From: Schauerella aestuarii
GTDB lineage: Bacteria; Pseudomonadota; Gammaproteobacteria; Burkholderiales; Burkholderiaceae_B
DNA length: 64,000 nt
Direction: 5' to 3'
Assembly: GCF_009866805.1 (NCBI RefSeq)
Contig: NZ_SIZW01000040.1
Location: 124,001 to 188,000 of the forward strand
Below are positions 42,898 to 51,166 of this stretch, one piece after another (positions within the stretch are counted from its first letter, which is position 1; each line of letters opens with the position of its first letter). The notes under the pieces are model-generated. The model saw only the letters and a program-made list of their open reading frames with translations. It made no database searches and had not been told where the DNA came from. Both the position numbers and the translations under genes were made by a program.

Positions 42898-44027
42898 ACC
42901 ACGCGTATGTGTTGTCTGCCGCCAATACGCCCTTTGGCCGCTTTCCTGAACGCAGCGCGATGGACTTGATGGCGTCGGCGGCCAATGGCGCCATCGCGGC
43001 GGCCGGCGTCGACCGCCGCGAGATCGATGGCGTGCTCTGCGGCTATGCCACGACGTTTCCGCACCTGATGCTGGGCACGCTGCTCTCCGAAAAACTGGGT
43101 ATCGATCCGCACTATGCGCATGGGGTGCAAATGGGCGGGGCCACGGGCGCGGCGATGGTGATGCTGGCCGGCGAACTGGTGCGGTCGGGCCGATGCCGCC
43201 GGGTGCTGGTGGTGGCGGGCGAGAACCGGCTCACGGGGCAAGCCCGGGATGCATCGATTCAGACGCTGGCGCAAGTGGGCGATGCCGACATGGAGGTGCC
43301 CAATGGCGTATCGGTGCCGGCGTACTACGCGCTCATGGCATCGTCGTATATGGCGCGCACCGGCACGAGCGGGGCAGATCTGGCGGCATTTGCAGCAAAG
43401 ATGCGGGCCAACGCGGCGCGGCATCCTGACGCGCATCTGCGCGACCCGATTTCGGTCGAGGACGTGTTGGCCTCCAAACCCATCGCCTCCCCGCTGCGCT
43501 TGCTGGATTGCTGTCCCATTTCGGACGGCGGGGTGGCGTTCATCGTGAGCGATGCCGGGCCGGTCAAGATTGCCGGAACGGGTCAGGCGCACCGGCACCA
43601 GCATCTGTCGGCCATGCGCGACATCATGGATACGGGGGCGTCGCGCGCTTTCGGGCGCGCGTTGCAGGATGCTGCGGTGAAACGCGAGGAGATCGACCTG
43701 CTGGGCGTCTACGATTCATTCACGATCACGTTGTCGATGTTGCTCGAAGAACTGGGCTTTGCTGCGCGCGGCAAGGCTGCAGAGCGCCTGCGCGCCGGCG
43801 ACTTCGACAGCGATGGCGCGTTGCCGCTCAATCTGCATGGCGGCTTGCTCTCGTTTGGCCACAGCGGTGTGGCGGGAGGCATGGCACATATCGCCGAGGT
43901 GTGGCGGCAACTGACGCAGCAGGCCGGGGCACGGCAGGTGTCGCCCCGGCGCTGCGCAGCCGTGCATGCCGATGGCGGGGTGATGTCGGCCCATGTCAGC
44001 TTGATCCTGACCGCGGAGGGCGTATGA
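42894..44027 (+). CDS. Thiolase-fold protein lacking the nucleophilic Cys (SCP2/Ltp2-like)
   Basis: 377-residue thiolase-superfamily protein of the SCP-x/lipid-transfer branch. The N-terminal active-site Cys is replaced: the region reads GVQMGGATGAAM (78-89). The C-terminal Cys motif reads HADGG (358-362). The NLHGG His (313-317) and FGHSG are kept, and Tyr273 stands in VYDSFT. This pattern, with a DUF35 partner encoded directly after it (ATGA overlap), matches the Ltp2-ChsH2-type retro-aldolases rather than a true thiolase. I therefore infer carbon-carbon cleavage of a hydroxyacyl-CoA. Confidence 0.85.
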   Translation: MNHAYVLSAANTPFGRFPERSAMDLMASAANGAIAAAGVDRREIDGVLCGYATTFPHLMLGTLLSEKLGIDPHYAHGVQMGGATGAAMVMLAGELVRSGRCRRVLVVAGENRLTGQARDASIQTLAQVGDADMEVPNGVSVPAYYALMASSYMARTGTSGADLAAFAAKMRANAARHPDAHLRDPISVEDVLASKPIASPLRLLDCCPISDGGVAFIVSDAGPVKIAGTGQAHRHQHLSAMRDIMDTGASRAFGRALQDAAVKREEIDLLGVYDSFTITLSMLLEELGFAARGKAAERLRAGDFDSDGALPLNLHGGLLSFGHSGVAGGMAHIAEVWRQLTQQAGARQVSPRRCAAVHADGGVMSAHVSLILTAEGV

Positions 44028-44395
44028 ACGCCGACGTACCCGCACATGACGAGGGCGCGTCTTCGGATGAGCAGATGGGTGTGCTGCGCTGCGCCGACTG
44101 CGGCACTTGGTGGGCGCTGAGCCCTTACGCCTGCGCGCATTGCGGCGGTGTGAATCTGGTGCCGGCGAAGGTCAACGGCCGCGGCGTGGTGCGTGCCCAT
44201 AGCGACATTGCCCGGGCGCCGGATGACCGGTGGCGGGCGCTCCTGCCCTACACGCTGGTGCTGGTGCAACTGGAGGAAGGGCCCACCGTGATGGGCCATC
44301 TACAAGGCGCGGCCGCCATGGGCGATCGCGTGTGCGTGCAGCGCGTTCGTTTGAGCGATGGCACGCCGGTCTGGCAGTTTCGCGCCATGACGTAG
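44024..44395 (+). CDS. DUF35 (Zn-ribbon plus OB-fold) partner of the thiolase-like protein
   Basis: 123-residue protein with four zinc-ligand cysteines (C23, C26, C37, C40, in LRCADCGTWW and ACAHCGG) followed by an OB fold (GVVRAHSDIARAPDD to FRAM). DUF35 proteins bind acyl-CoA and form complexes with thiolase-fold enzymes. The start overlaps the preceding stop (ATGA at 44024-44027), consistent with a stoichiometric complex. A larger reading of this frame runs antiparallel to the thiolase gene's frame and is not real. Confidence 0.88.
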   Translation: MNADVPAHDEGASSDEQMGVLRCADCGTWWALSPYACAHCGGVNLVPAKVNGRGVVRAHSDIARAPDDRWRALLPYTLVLVQLEEGPTVMGHLQGAAAMGDRVCVQRVRLSDGTPVWQFRAMT

Positions 44396-44472
44396 ACGAT
44401 CGTCAGGGCGATTTACCGGCCAATCGCGAATCCTGTCGCGATGGACCCACCATCCAGTCGAGGAGATGACGT

Positions 44473-45501
44473 ATGTGCAAACGCGCAGGGGGCTCGCACG
44501 CCCAGGGATTCCGTATGGCAGGATACTCGCCGCGATGGCGCTGGGGGATTCCCCTGGCGGCTGCAGCGCTGGTGTGGAGCCTGGGCGCAGGCGCCGCGCA
44601 TGCCGCCTGGCCTGATCGGCCGGTGACGCTGGTGGTGCCGTACCCACCGGGTGGCCCCACGGATATCGTGGCGCGCGTCGTGGCGCAGGGCCTGGGCGAT
44701 GCGCTCAAGCAAACGGTGATCGTCGATAACCGCGCCGGTGCCGGCGGCAATATCGGCGCCGATATGGTGGCCAAAAGCGCGCCGGATGGCTACACGCTGT
44801 TGATCGCCACCACCGCGCACGCCATCAACATGTCGCTGTTCACCAATCTGACGTACGACACGCGCAAGAGTTTCGCCCCGGTGTCGCTCTTGACGAGCGG
44901 GCCGCTGGCGGTCGTGACGCGCCCCGATCTGCCGGCCACCGACATCGCGTCGCTGATTGCGTTGGCCCGAGCGCAGCCGGGAAAAATGACCTATGGCTCA
45001 TCGGGCAACGGCCAGTCGACGCACTTGTCCGCCGCAATGTTCAACGTGATGGCGGGCACGACGATGGTGCATGTGCCCTATCGGGGCAGTGCACCGGCGC
45101 TGACGGATGTGATGGGCGGCCAGACCGACATCATGTTCGACACGATGCTCTCGTCGATGCCGTACGTGAAAGGCGGCAAGCTCAAGCTCCTTGCCACCAC
45201 CGGGCGTACGCGATCCGCCGCAGCGCCCGATACGCCCACCGTGGCCGAGGCCGGTTTGCCGGGCTACGAAGCTACGGCCTGGAACGGGCTGGTGGCGCCG
45301 GCCGGCACGCCCGAGGCCGTGTTGACGCAACTGAGCGCAGCACTCAACACGGTGCTGTCCAAGCCTGACGTGCAGGAGAAGTTCGCCGCGCAAGGCTTCG
45401 CCGCGCAGTGGATGGCACCGCCCGCGTTCGCCACCTTCCTGAATGACGAAATCAACAAATGGGCCACGGTGGTGAAGACCTCGGGCGCCACGGTGAATTG
45501 A
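44473..45501 (+). CDS. Bug/TTT-family periplasmic binding protein
   Basis: 342-residue receptor of the tripartite tricarboxylate (Bug) family. Signal peptide with cleavage near AAHA-AWPDRPV; the family motif VVPYPPGGPTDIVAR follows. AGGAG eight bases before the ATG at 44473 supports this start; an internal ATG (44515) would give a shorter signal. No TctA/TctB membrane genes are nearby, as is common for Bug proteins, which are abundant in Bordetella relatives. The ligand is probably a carboxylate degraded by this cluster. Confidence 0.92.
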   Translation: MCKRAGGSHAQGFRMAGYSPRWRWGIPLAAAALVWSLGAGAAHAAWPDRPVTLVVPYPPGGPTDIVARVVAQGLGDALKQTVIVDNRAGAGGNIGADMVAKSAPDGYTLLIATTAHAINMSLFTNLTYDTRKSFAPVSLLTSGPLAVVTRPDLPATDIASLIALARAQPGKMTYGSSGNGQSTHLSAAMFNVMAGTTMVHVPYRGSAPALTDVMGGQTDIMFDTMLSSMPYVKGGKLKLLATTGRTRSAAAPDTPTVAEAGLPGYEATAWNGLVAPAGTPEAVLTQLSAALNTVLSKPDVQEKFAAQGFAAQWMAPPAFATFLNDEINKWATVVKTSGATVN

Positions 45502-47759
45502 TGATGACCCAAACCGCTGATCGCCTTACCTCGACGCCTGCGCACGCTGCTGTATCCGAAGGGCCGGCACGCGACGCGATGCCGCAGGGCACCCCTCACG
45601 AATCGCTCGAAAAATTGTTGAATCCCCGTTCGATCGCCATCTTCGGCGCCTCCGACAACGTCGACAAGATCGGGGGGCGGCCGATCTATTACATGGGCCA
45701 GCACGGCTATCGCGGCACGATCTACCCGATCAATCCGCAACGCGATCGCGTGCAAGGGTTGCGCAGCTATGCCGCGCTGCGCGATCTGCCGCATACCCCC
45801 GATCTGGCGATCGTGGCCGTGGCGGGCCAGGGGGCCGTGGATGCCGTGGACGCGTGCGGCGCCATGGGCGTGGGCGCGGCCATTGTGATCGCAGCCGGAT
45901 TCTCGGAAACCGGCGCCGTGGGTCGCGCGCTGCAGGATGCGATGACGCAACGGGCACGCGCTGCAGGCACGCGCATCGTGGGCCCGAACTCACAGGGCAT
46001 GGCCAATTTCGGCACTGGGGCGATCGCGTCTTTTTCAACCATGTTTCTCGAAGTGCCTCCCGCCGATGGTCCCGTGGCGGTCATCAGCCAAAGCGGCGGC
46101 ATGAGCGCCATGATCTATGGGCTGCTGCGGCAGCGCGGCCTGGGCGTGCGGCATATGCATGCCACCGGCAATGAGGCCGACGTGACGGTGTCTGAGTTGG
46201 CGTGCGCCGTGCTGGCCGATCCTGATGTGCGCATCGTGCTGCTGTATCTGGAGTCTTTGCAGGACGCCGCGACGCTGGCGCGGGCGGCCGCGTTGGCCCG
46301 TGCGCGCGGTGTGCCGATCGTGGCCGTGAAGGCCGGCCGATCGGCCGGTGGCGCCCGCGCGGCGGCGTCTCACACCGGCGCACTGGCCAATGAGGATCGC
46401 AGCGTGACGGCGTTTTGCGAGCGCCACGGTATCCTGCGTGCCCGCGATCCGCAGGAACTGGCGCGCTATGCCGAACTGGCGATGCGCGGGCCGCTGCCCC
46501 AAGGCAAGCGGGTGGTCGTGGTGAGCAACTCGGGCGCCAGTTGCGTTCTGGCGTCCGACGCCGCCGATGACTGCGGACTGGAGATCGCGCCGCTGGCGGC
46601 ATCGACGCAAACCGCACTGCGCGCGTGCCTGCCGGGCTTTGCCACCACCGATAACCCGGTGGACATCACGGCTGCGCTCCTGTCCAACAATGGCTTGTTC
46701 GGCGAGGTGTTGCCGGCCATCGGCGACGATCCGGCGGCCGACATGTTCGTGATCGATATTCCCGTGGCGGGACGCGGTTACGACGTGGCGTCGTTTGCGC
46801 GAGACACGGCGCAATTCGCCCAGCGCGCCCGTAAACCCGTGGCCGTCGTGGCCTGGCAGGCCGACGTGGCAGCGGCGTTTCGCGATCAGGGCGTGACGGT
46901 GTACGCCGATGAGCAACAGGCGATGCAGGCGTTTGCGGGACTCGCGCGTCTCGGCCGCATGCACGCACAGCCCCCCTTGCCGGTAGAGGAGGGCGAGACG
47001 TCGGCATCGAGGGCATCCGCACACGTGAAGGACGTGCGCGCTGCGGGCGCGACCGGGACGCTGTCCGAAGCCGCCAGTCTCGCCCTGCTCGGGCGCTGCG
47101 GCTTGCCGGTCACGCCGCATGCCGTTTGTCGGGATGCCGATACTGCGGTGGCGGCATGGCGGCGGTTCGGTTCGGCGGTGGCCATCAAGGCGTGCTCGGC
47201 GGCCTTGCCGCATAAGTCAGAACTCGGTCTGGTCGACCTGAATGTCAACGACGAGCCGTCCGTGCGGGCGGCAATCGCCCGCCAACACCTGATCGTGCAA
47301 GGTTTGCACGTCGCCTTCGAGGGCTGGATCGTGGCCCCCATGCAGCCGGCCTTGCAGGAATGCATGATCGGCGTGCATGCCGATCCCGTGTTTGGCCCCA
47401 TCGTGATGGCGGGCGGCGGCGGCAAATATGTGGAGACGATGCAGGATGTGGCGGTGCTGCTGCCGCCATTCGGACTACAGGAGGCCGAGTCGCGCATCCG
47501 GGCGCTGCGTATCGGTGCGCTGCTTGACGGCGTGCGGGGCGAAGCGGCGGCCGATGTGCGCGCGCTCGCGCAGCTGATGGTGGACGTGGGGCAACTTGCG
47601 CTGGACGCCGGGCCTGCATTGCAGTCGCTCGATCTGAACCCGGTGCGGGTGCGGCCCGCGGGCGAGGGGGTGGTGATCGTGGATGCGCTGTGGGAGGGCG
47701 CTGCCGACATTCGATCGGACCGCCACCAAACGCGCGCAAAGGTTGATAATGAACCATGA
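45501..47759 (+). CDS. ADP-forming acyl-CoA synthetase (CoA-binding plus ATP-grasp)
   Basis: 752-residue single-chain acid-CoA ligase (ADP-forming). Order: a CoA_binding Rossmann domain (LLNPRSIAIFGASDNVDKIGG), two succinyl-CoA-ligase-like domains with a candidate phospho-His region in ASHTGALA, and a C-terminal ATP-grasp domain (GFGSAVAIKACS to LDLNPVRV). The ATG overlaps the Bug stop (TGATG). With an AMP-forming ligase further down, the operon has two ways to make CoA esters, perhaps for substrate and for a released acid. Confidence 0.9.
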   Translation: MMTQTADRLTSTPAHAAVSEGPARDAMPQGTPHESLEKLLNPRSIAIFGASDNVDKIGGRPIYYMGQHGYRGTIYPINPQRDRVQGLRSYAALRDLPHTPDLAIVAVAGQGAVDAVDACGAMGVGAAIVIAAGFSETGAVGRALQDAMTQRARAAGTRIVGPNSQGMANFGTGAIASFSTMFLEVPPADGPVAVISQSGGMSAMIYGLLRQRGLGVRHMHATGNEADVTVSELACAVLADPDVRIVLLYLESLQDAATLARAAALARARGVPIVAVKAGRSAGGARAAASHTGALANEDRSVTAFCERHGILRARDPQELARYAELAMRGPLPQGKRVVVVSNSGASCVLASDAADDCGLEIAPLAASTQTALRACLPGFATTDNPVDITAALLSNNGLFGEVLPAIGDDPAADMFVIDIPVAGRGYDVASFARDTAQFAQRARKPVAVVAWQADVAAAFRDQGVTVYADEQQAMQAFAGLARLGRMHAQPPLPVEEGETSASRASAHVKDVRAAGATGTLSEAASLALLGRCGLPVTPHAVCRDADTAVAAWRRFGSAVAIKACSAALPHKSELGLVDLNVNDEPSVRAAIARQHLIVQGLHVAFEGWIVAPMQPALQECMIGVHADPVFGPIVMAGGGGKYVETMQDVAVLLPPFGLQEAESRIRALRIGALLDGVRGEAAADVRALAQLMVDVGQLALDAGPALQSLDLNPVRVRPAGEGVVIVDALWEGAADIRSDRHQTRAKVDNEP

Positions 47760-47813
47760 AGATCGGTGCGAGACCCAGCGACTCGCCTTATGCCGACATT
47801 GCGAGGAGACGAG

Positions 47814-48575
47814 ATGACGTTCGAAGTCAGGGGCCGGACGGCCTTGATTACCGGGGCCTATAGCGGGCTGGGACGCCACTTTGCCGTGACGCTGGCGGCG
47901 GCCGGCGTGCGTGTCGCACTGTGCGGCCGGCGGGTCGAGTTGGGCGAGACGGTGGCCGAGGAGATCCGAACTGCGGGCGGCGACGCGTTGGTGGTCGGGA
48001 TGGACGTGACGCAAACGGAAGCGATCGCGGCCGCCTTCGATACGGCGCATGCCGCGCTGGGGCCGATTTCCATTGTGATCAATAACGCCGGCGTGGCCAT
48101 GACGCGCGCGGCGCTCGATCTATCCGAAGACGATTGGCAAAGCGTGATCGACGTCAACCTCAATGGGGCATGGCGGGTGGCGCAGGCCGCCGCACGCCAC
48201 ATGCGCGCGCACGACCACGGTGGCAGCATCGTCAATATCGCCTCGATTCTGGGGGTGCGCGTGGCCTCGCATGTGGCGGCCTATGCCACCGCCAAAGCCG
48301 GTCTCATCCACCTCACGCGCGCCTTGGCGCTCGAGTGGGCGCGTTACGGCATTCGGGTCAATGCGCTGGCACCAGGGTATATCGCCACGGATCTGAATCG
48401 CGCGTTCTTCGACACCGACGCCGGCCAGAAGCTGATTGCACGCGTGCCGCAGCGGCGCCTGGGCCAGCTTGCCGATCTCGATGGCCCCTTGTTGTTGCTG
48501 GCCTCGGATGCGAGTGCCTTCATGACCGGCAGCGTGATCGACGTCGACGGCGGCCATCTGGTGAGTTCGTTGTGA
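47814..48575 (+). CDS. SDR-family oxidoreductase (LvaD-like context)
   Basis: 253-residue classical SDR: TGAYSGLG (13-20), NNAG, and YATAK active site. The ATG at 47814 has GAGGAG upstream; longer forms are unsupported. In the lva pathway of Pseudomonas an SDR, an acyl-CoA dehydrogenase, an APH-like kinase and an acyl-CoA ligase act together; the same four families are encoded here in a row. Substrate not determined. Confidence 0.9.
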   Translation: MTFEVRGRTALITGAYSGLGRHFAVTLAAAGVRVALCGRRVELGETVAEEIRTAGGDALVVGMDVTQTEAIAAAFDTAHAALGPISIVINNAGVAMTRAALDLSEDDWQSVIDVNLNGAWRVAQAAARHMRAHDHGGSIVNIASILGVRVASHVAAYATAKAGLIHLTRALALEWARYGIRVNALAPGYIATDLNRAFFDTDAGQKLIARVPQRRLGQLADLDGPLLLLASDASAFMTGSVIDVDGGHLVSSL

Positions 48576-48760
48576 CGGCCGTAGCGCTTCATCGGCGGCG
48601 ACTTTCTTCTATCGGCGCGCGCAACGTGGGCGCTGAGAGCAGCGCCCAGGCTCACGGCGAGGCTCGCCCGATCGCGTCGAACATCGCGGCGCTTGGGCGT
48701 GCTGCACGGATCGATTAACTTGCGGCGCGCATGACGGCGCGGCGCCATTGGAGGCAAGGC

Positions 48761-50014
48761 ATGCAATTTTCTCTGTCCCCCGAGATCGACGATTATCGTA
48801 CGCGCATCCGCACGTTCGTCGATACGCACCTGATCCCGGTCGAGGCCGATCGCGCCAATTACGACGAGCACGACAACATCCGTGAAGCGGTGCTCGAACC
48901 GTTGCGGGCCCAGGCGCGCGCCGATGGCCTGTGGGCGTTGCAGATGCCCCGTGCGCTGGGGGGTCAAGGCCTGTCGATGGTGGGGCTGGCCGCATGCTAC
49001 GAAGAGATGAACCGGTCGATCTTCGGCCCGGTCACGTTCAATGCGGCCGCACCCGATGACGGCAATATGCGGGTGCTCGCCAAGGTGGCGCGGCCCGATC
49101 AGCAGGCGCGTTGGCTGCAGCCCATCATCGATGGCCGCGTGCGGTCGTCGTTCGTGATGACCGAGCCGCACCCGGGCAGCGGCTCCGATCCGTCGATGAT
49201 GCGCACCACCGCCACACGGCGCGGCGACAAGTGGGTGATCGAGGGCCGCAAGTGGTTCATCACCGGCGCCGGCGTGGCGCAGCATTTCATTCTCATTGCA
49301 CGCACGTCGGATGACGCCCGCAAGGGCTTGTCGGCCTTTCTCTTCGATGCGTCGCAGCCGGGCTGGCGGATCGAGCGCCGCATTCCCATCATGGGTCCGG
49401 AGGAGCACGGCGGCCATTGCGAGATCGCGTTCGAAGGGCTTGAGATTCCGGATGAAAATCGCCTGATGGAAGTGGGCGACGGCCTGAAGCTCACGCAGAT
49501 TCGCCTCGGGCCGGCACGACTCACGCACTGCATGCGCTGGCTGGGCCTGGCGCGTCGCGCCATGGCGATCGGCGTGGACTATGTGTCCGAGCGCCACAGC
49601 TTCGGTCAGCGCCTGGCCGATCGCGAAGGGGTGCAGTGGCTATTGGGCGAGGCCGCCATGCAGATCGAGATTGGCCGGCTGCTGACGATGCGCGCGGCGG
49701 AGCGGCTGGATCAAGGTCACTTCGCGCGCAAGGAAGTCTCGATGGCCAAGATCGTCGTCTCCGAAACGCTGCACAAGGCAGTCGACACCGCGTTGCAGCT
49801 CAATGGCGCGCGCGGCTATTCGAAGGACACGCCGCTCGAATGGATCTACCGCTATGCGCGTCAGGCCCGTCTGGTCGACGGCGCATCCGAAGTGCACAAG
49901 ATGGTGTTGGCGCGTCACCTCATCGACGAAGGCGACGACTTCTGGAAGTGGGATGTGGAGGATGAGCACGGCCGCGTGCCGAGCGTGGGCGAGCCGGCGG
50001 GCGGGCCGCGATGA
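48761..50014 (+). CDS. Acyl-CoA dehydrogenase, ACAD10/ACAD11-like
   Basis: 417-residue acyl-CoA dehydrogenase with TEPHPGSGSD, KWFITGAG, SERHSFGQRLADREGVQW and the ACAD11-like tail NGARGYSKDTPLEWIYRYARQARLVDGASEVHK. GGAGG precedes the ATG at 48761. It overlaps the APH kinase gene by four bases. In animals ACAD10/ACAD11 the kinase and dehydrogenase are one polypeptide, and in Pseudomonas LvaC and LvaA are separate; here they are separate but coupled. Inferred role: eliminating phosphate from a 4-phosphoacyl-CoA. Confidence 0.9.
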   Translation: MQFSLSPEIDDYRTRIRTFVDTHLIPVEADRANYDEHDNIREAVLEPLRAQARADGLWALQMPRALGGQGLSMVGLAACYEEMNRSIFGPVTFNAAAPDDGNMRVLAKVARPDQQARWLQPIIDGRVRSSFVMTEPHPGSGSDPSMMRTTATRRGDKWVIEGRKWFITGAGVAQHFILIARTSDDARKGLSAFLFDASQPGWRIERRIPIMGPEEHGGHCEIAFEGLEIPDENRLMEVGDGLKLTQIRLGPARLTHCMRWLGLARRAMAIGVDYVSERHSFGQRLADREGVQWLLGEAAMQIEIGRLLTMRAAERLDQGHFARKEVSMAKIVVSETLHKAVDTALQLNGARGYSKDTPLEWIYRYARQARLVDGASEVHKMVLARHLIDEGDDFWKWDVEDEHGRVPSVGEPAGGPR

Positions 50015-51054
50015 GTGGCGACGATCGAGGCACCCCGCCCATCTGGCGCGAGGCGCTGCTGACCTATCTTGCGCAGCACGACGTACTGCCGGGCGGCATT
50101 GAAGACGCGCGCATCACGCCGATTGCCGGCGGCCAGTCCAATCCTACTTACCTCATCGCGGCAGGTGGCGATACGGTGGTGCTCCGCAAGCAACCGCCGG
50201 GGCAGTTGCTCCCCTCGGCGCATGCGGTGGATCGTGAGTACCGCGTGATGCAGGCCTTGCAGGCCACACCGGTTCCGGTGCCGCGGATGCATCATTACTG
50301 CGCGAGCCGCGAGATCGTCGGCACGCCGTTCTACCTCATGGATTTTGTGCCCGGCCGCACGTTCATGGATCCGGCCTTGCCCGACCTGAAGCCGCCCGAG
50401 CGGGGCGCGGTGTATGCCGAAGTGGGACGCGTGCTGGCGGCGTTGCATGATGTGGACGTGGCTGCAGTGGGACTTGCGGACTACGGCCGCGCGGGCAATT
50501 ACTTCGAGCGCCAGATTGCGCGCTGGAGCCGTCAGTATCGCGAAACGGAAACCGCGCCGATCGCGGCCATGGATGCCTTGATCGACTGGCTGCCGCAGCG
50601 TATCCCGGCACATGAGGCCACCTGCCTGGTGCATGGCGACTACCGCATCGATAACCTGATTTTCGCGGCCGATCGCCCGCAGGCGCTGGCATTGCTCGAT
50701 TGGGAGTTGTCGACGCTGGGCCATCCGTTTGCGGATCTCGCCTATCACTGCATGTGCTGGCGTGTCGGCTCCGAGCTGTGGCGCGGGTTTGCAGGCAGCG
50801 ATCTGAATCGTCTCGGCATCCCGGACGAGGCCACGTTCGTGGCGACGTATTGCCAGGCCCGGGGCATTGCACCGCCCGACGATTGGGACTTTTATCTGGC
50901 CTACAGTTTCTTTCGTATCGCCGCCATTCTGCAGGGCGTTTACGCGCGCGCCAAAGCCGGCAATGCGGCATCGGGCGACGGCGCAGCGATGGGGGCGAAA
51001 GTGGCACCGCTGGCGGCGTTGGGATGGCAGGCGGCCGAGCGCTGCGGCGCCTGA
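50011..51054 (+). CDS. APH-fold phosphotransferase, LvaA/ACAD11 kinase-like
   Basis: 347-residue protein kinase-like fold of the aminoglycoside phosphotransferase superfamily. GGQSNPTYLI lies at the nucleotide loop, the catalytic loop HGDYRIDN is at about 208-215 and the metal motif LLDWELSTLGHPFADLAY follows. In this context antibiotic modification is unlikely. The close association with an ACAD11-like dehydrogenase indicates phosphorylation of a 4-hydroxyacyl-CoA. Four-base overlap with the dehydrogenase gene. Confidence 0.88.
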   Translation: MSGDDRGTPPIWREALLTYLAQHDVLPGGIEDARITPIAGGQSNPTYLIAAGGDTVVLRKQPPGQLLPSAHAVDREYRVMQALQATPVPVPRMHHYCASREIVGTPFYLMDFVPGRTFMDPALPDLKPPERGAVYAEVGRVLAALHDVDVAAVGLADYGRAGNYFERQIARWSRQYRETETAPIAAMDALIDWLPQRIPAHEATCLVHGDYRIDNLIFAADRPQALALLDWELSTLGHPFADLAYHCMCWRVGSELWRGFAGSDLNRLGIPDEATFVATYCQARGIAPPDDWDFYLAYSFFRIAAILQGVYARAKAGNAASGDGAAMGAKVAPLAALGWQAAERCGA

Positions 51055-51166
51055 GCGCGTTGGCAGAGCAGGTATTCCGCGGCTGAAATGCCGCGCGAGG
51101 AATGGAAGGTTCGGTGTGTTGCGCGGCGCACGGGCGTGCGCTGCGGCGTGACAACGAGGAGAGGGG

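Noticed and set aside
43508-44023. N-terminal extension of the DUF35 protein
   Set aside because: It is a second frame through the thiolase-like gene with no family similarity.
50011-51054. Aminoglycoside resistance phosphotransferase
   Set aside because: The APH fold is shared, but the coupled ACAD11-like dehydrogenase and acyl-CoA ligase fit a hydroxyacyl-CoA kinase.
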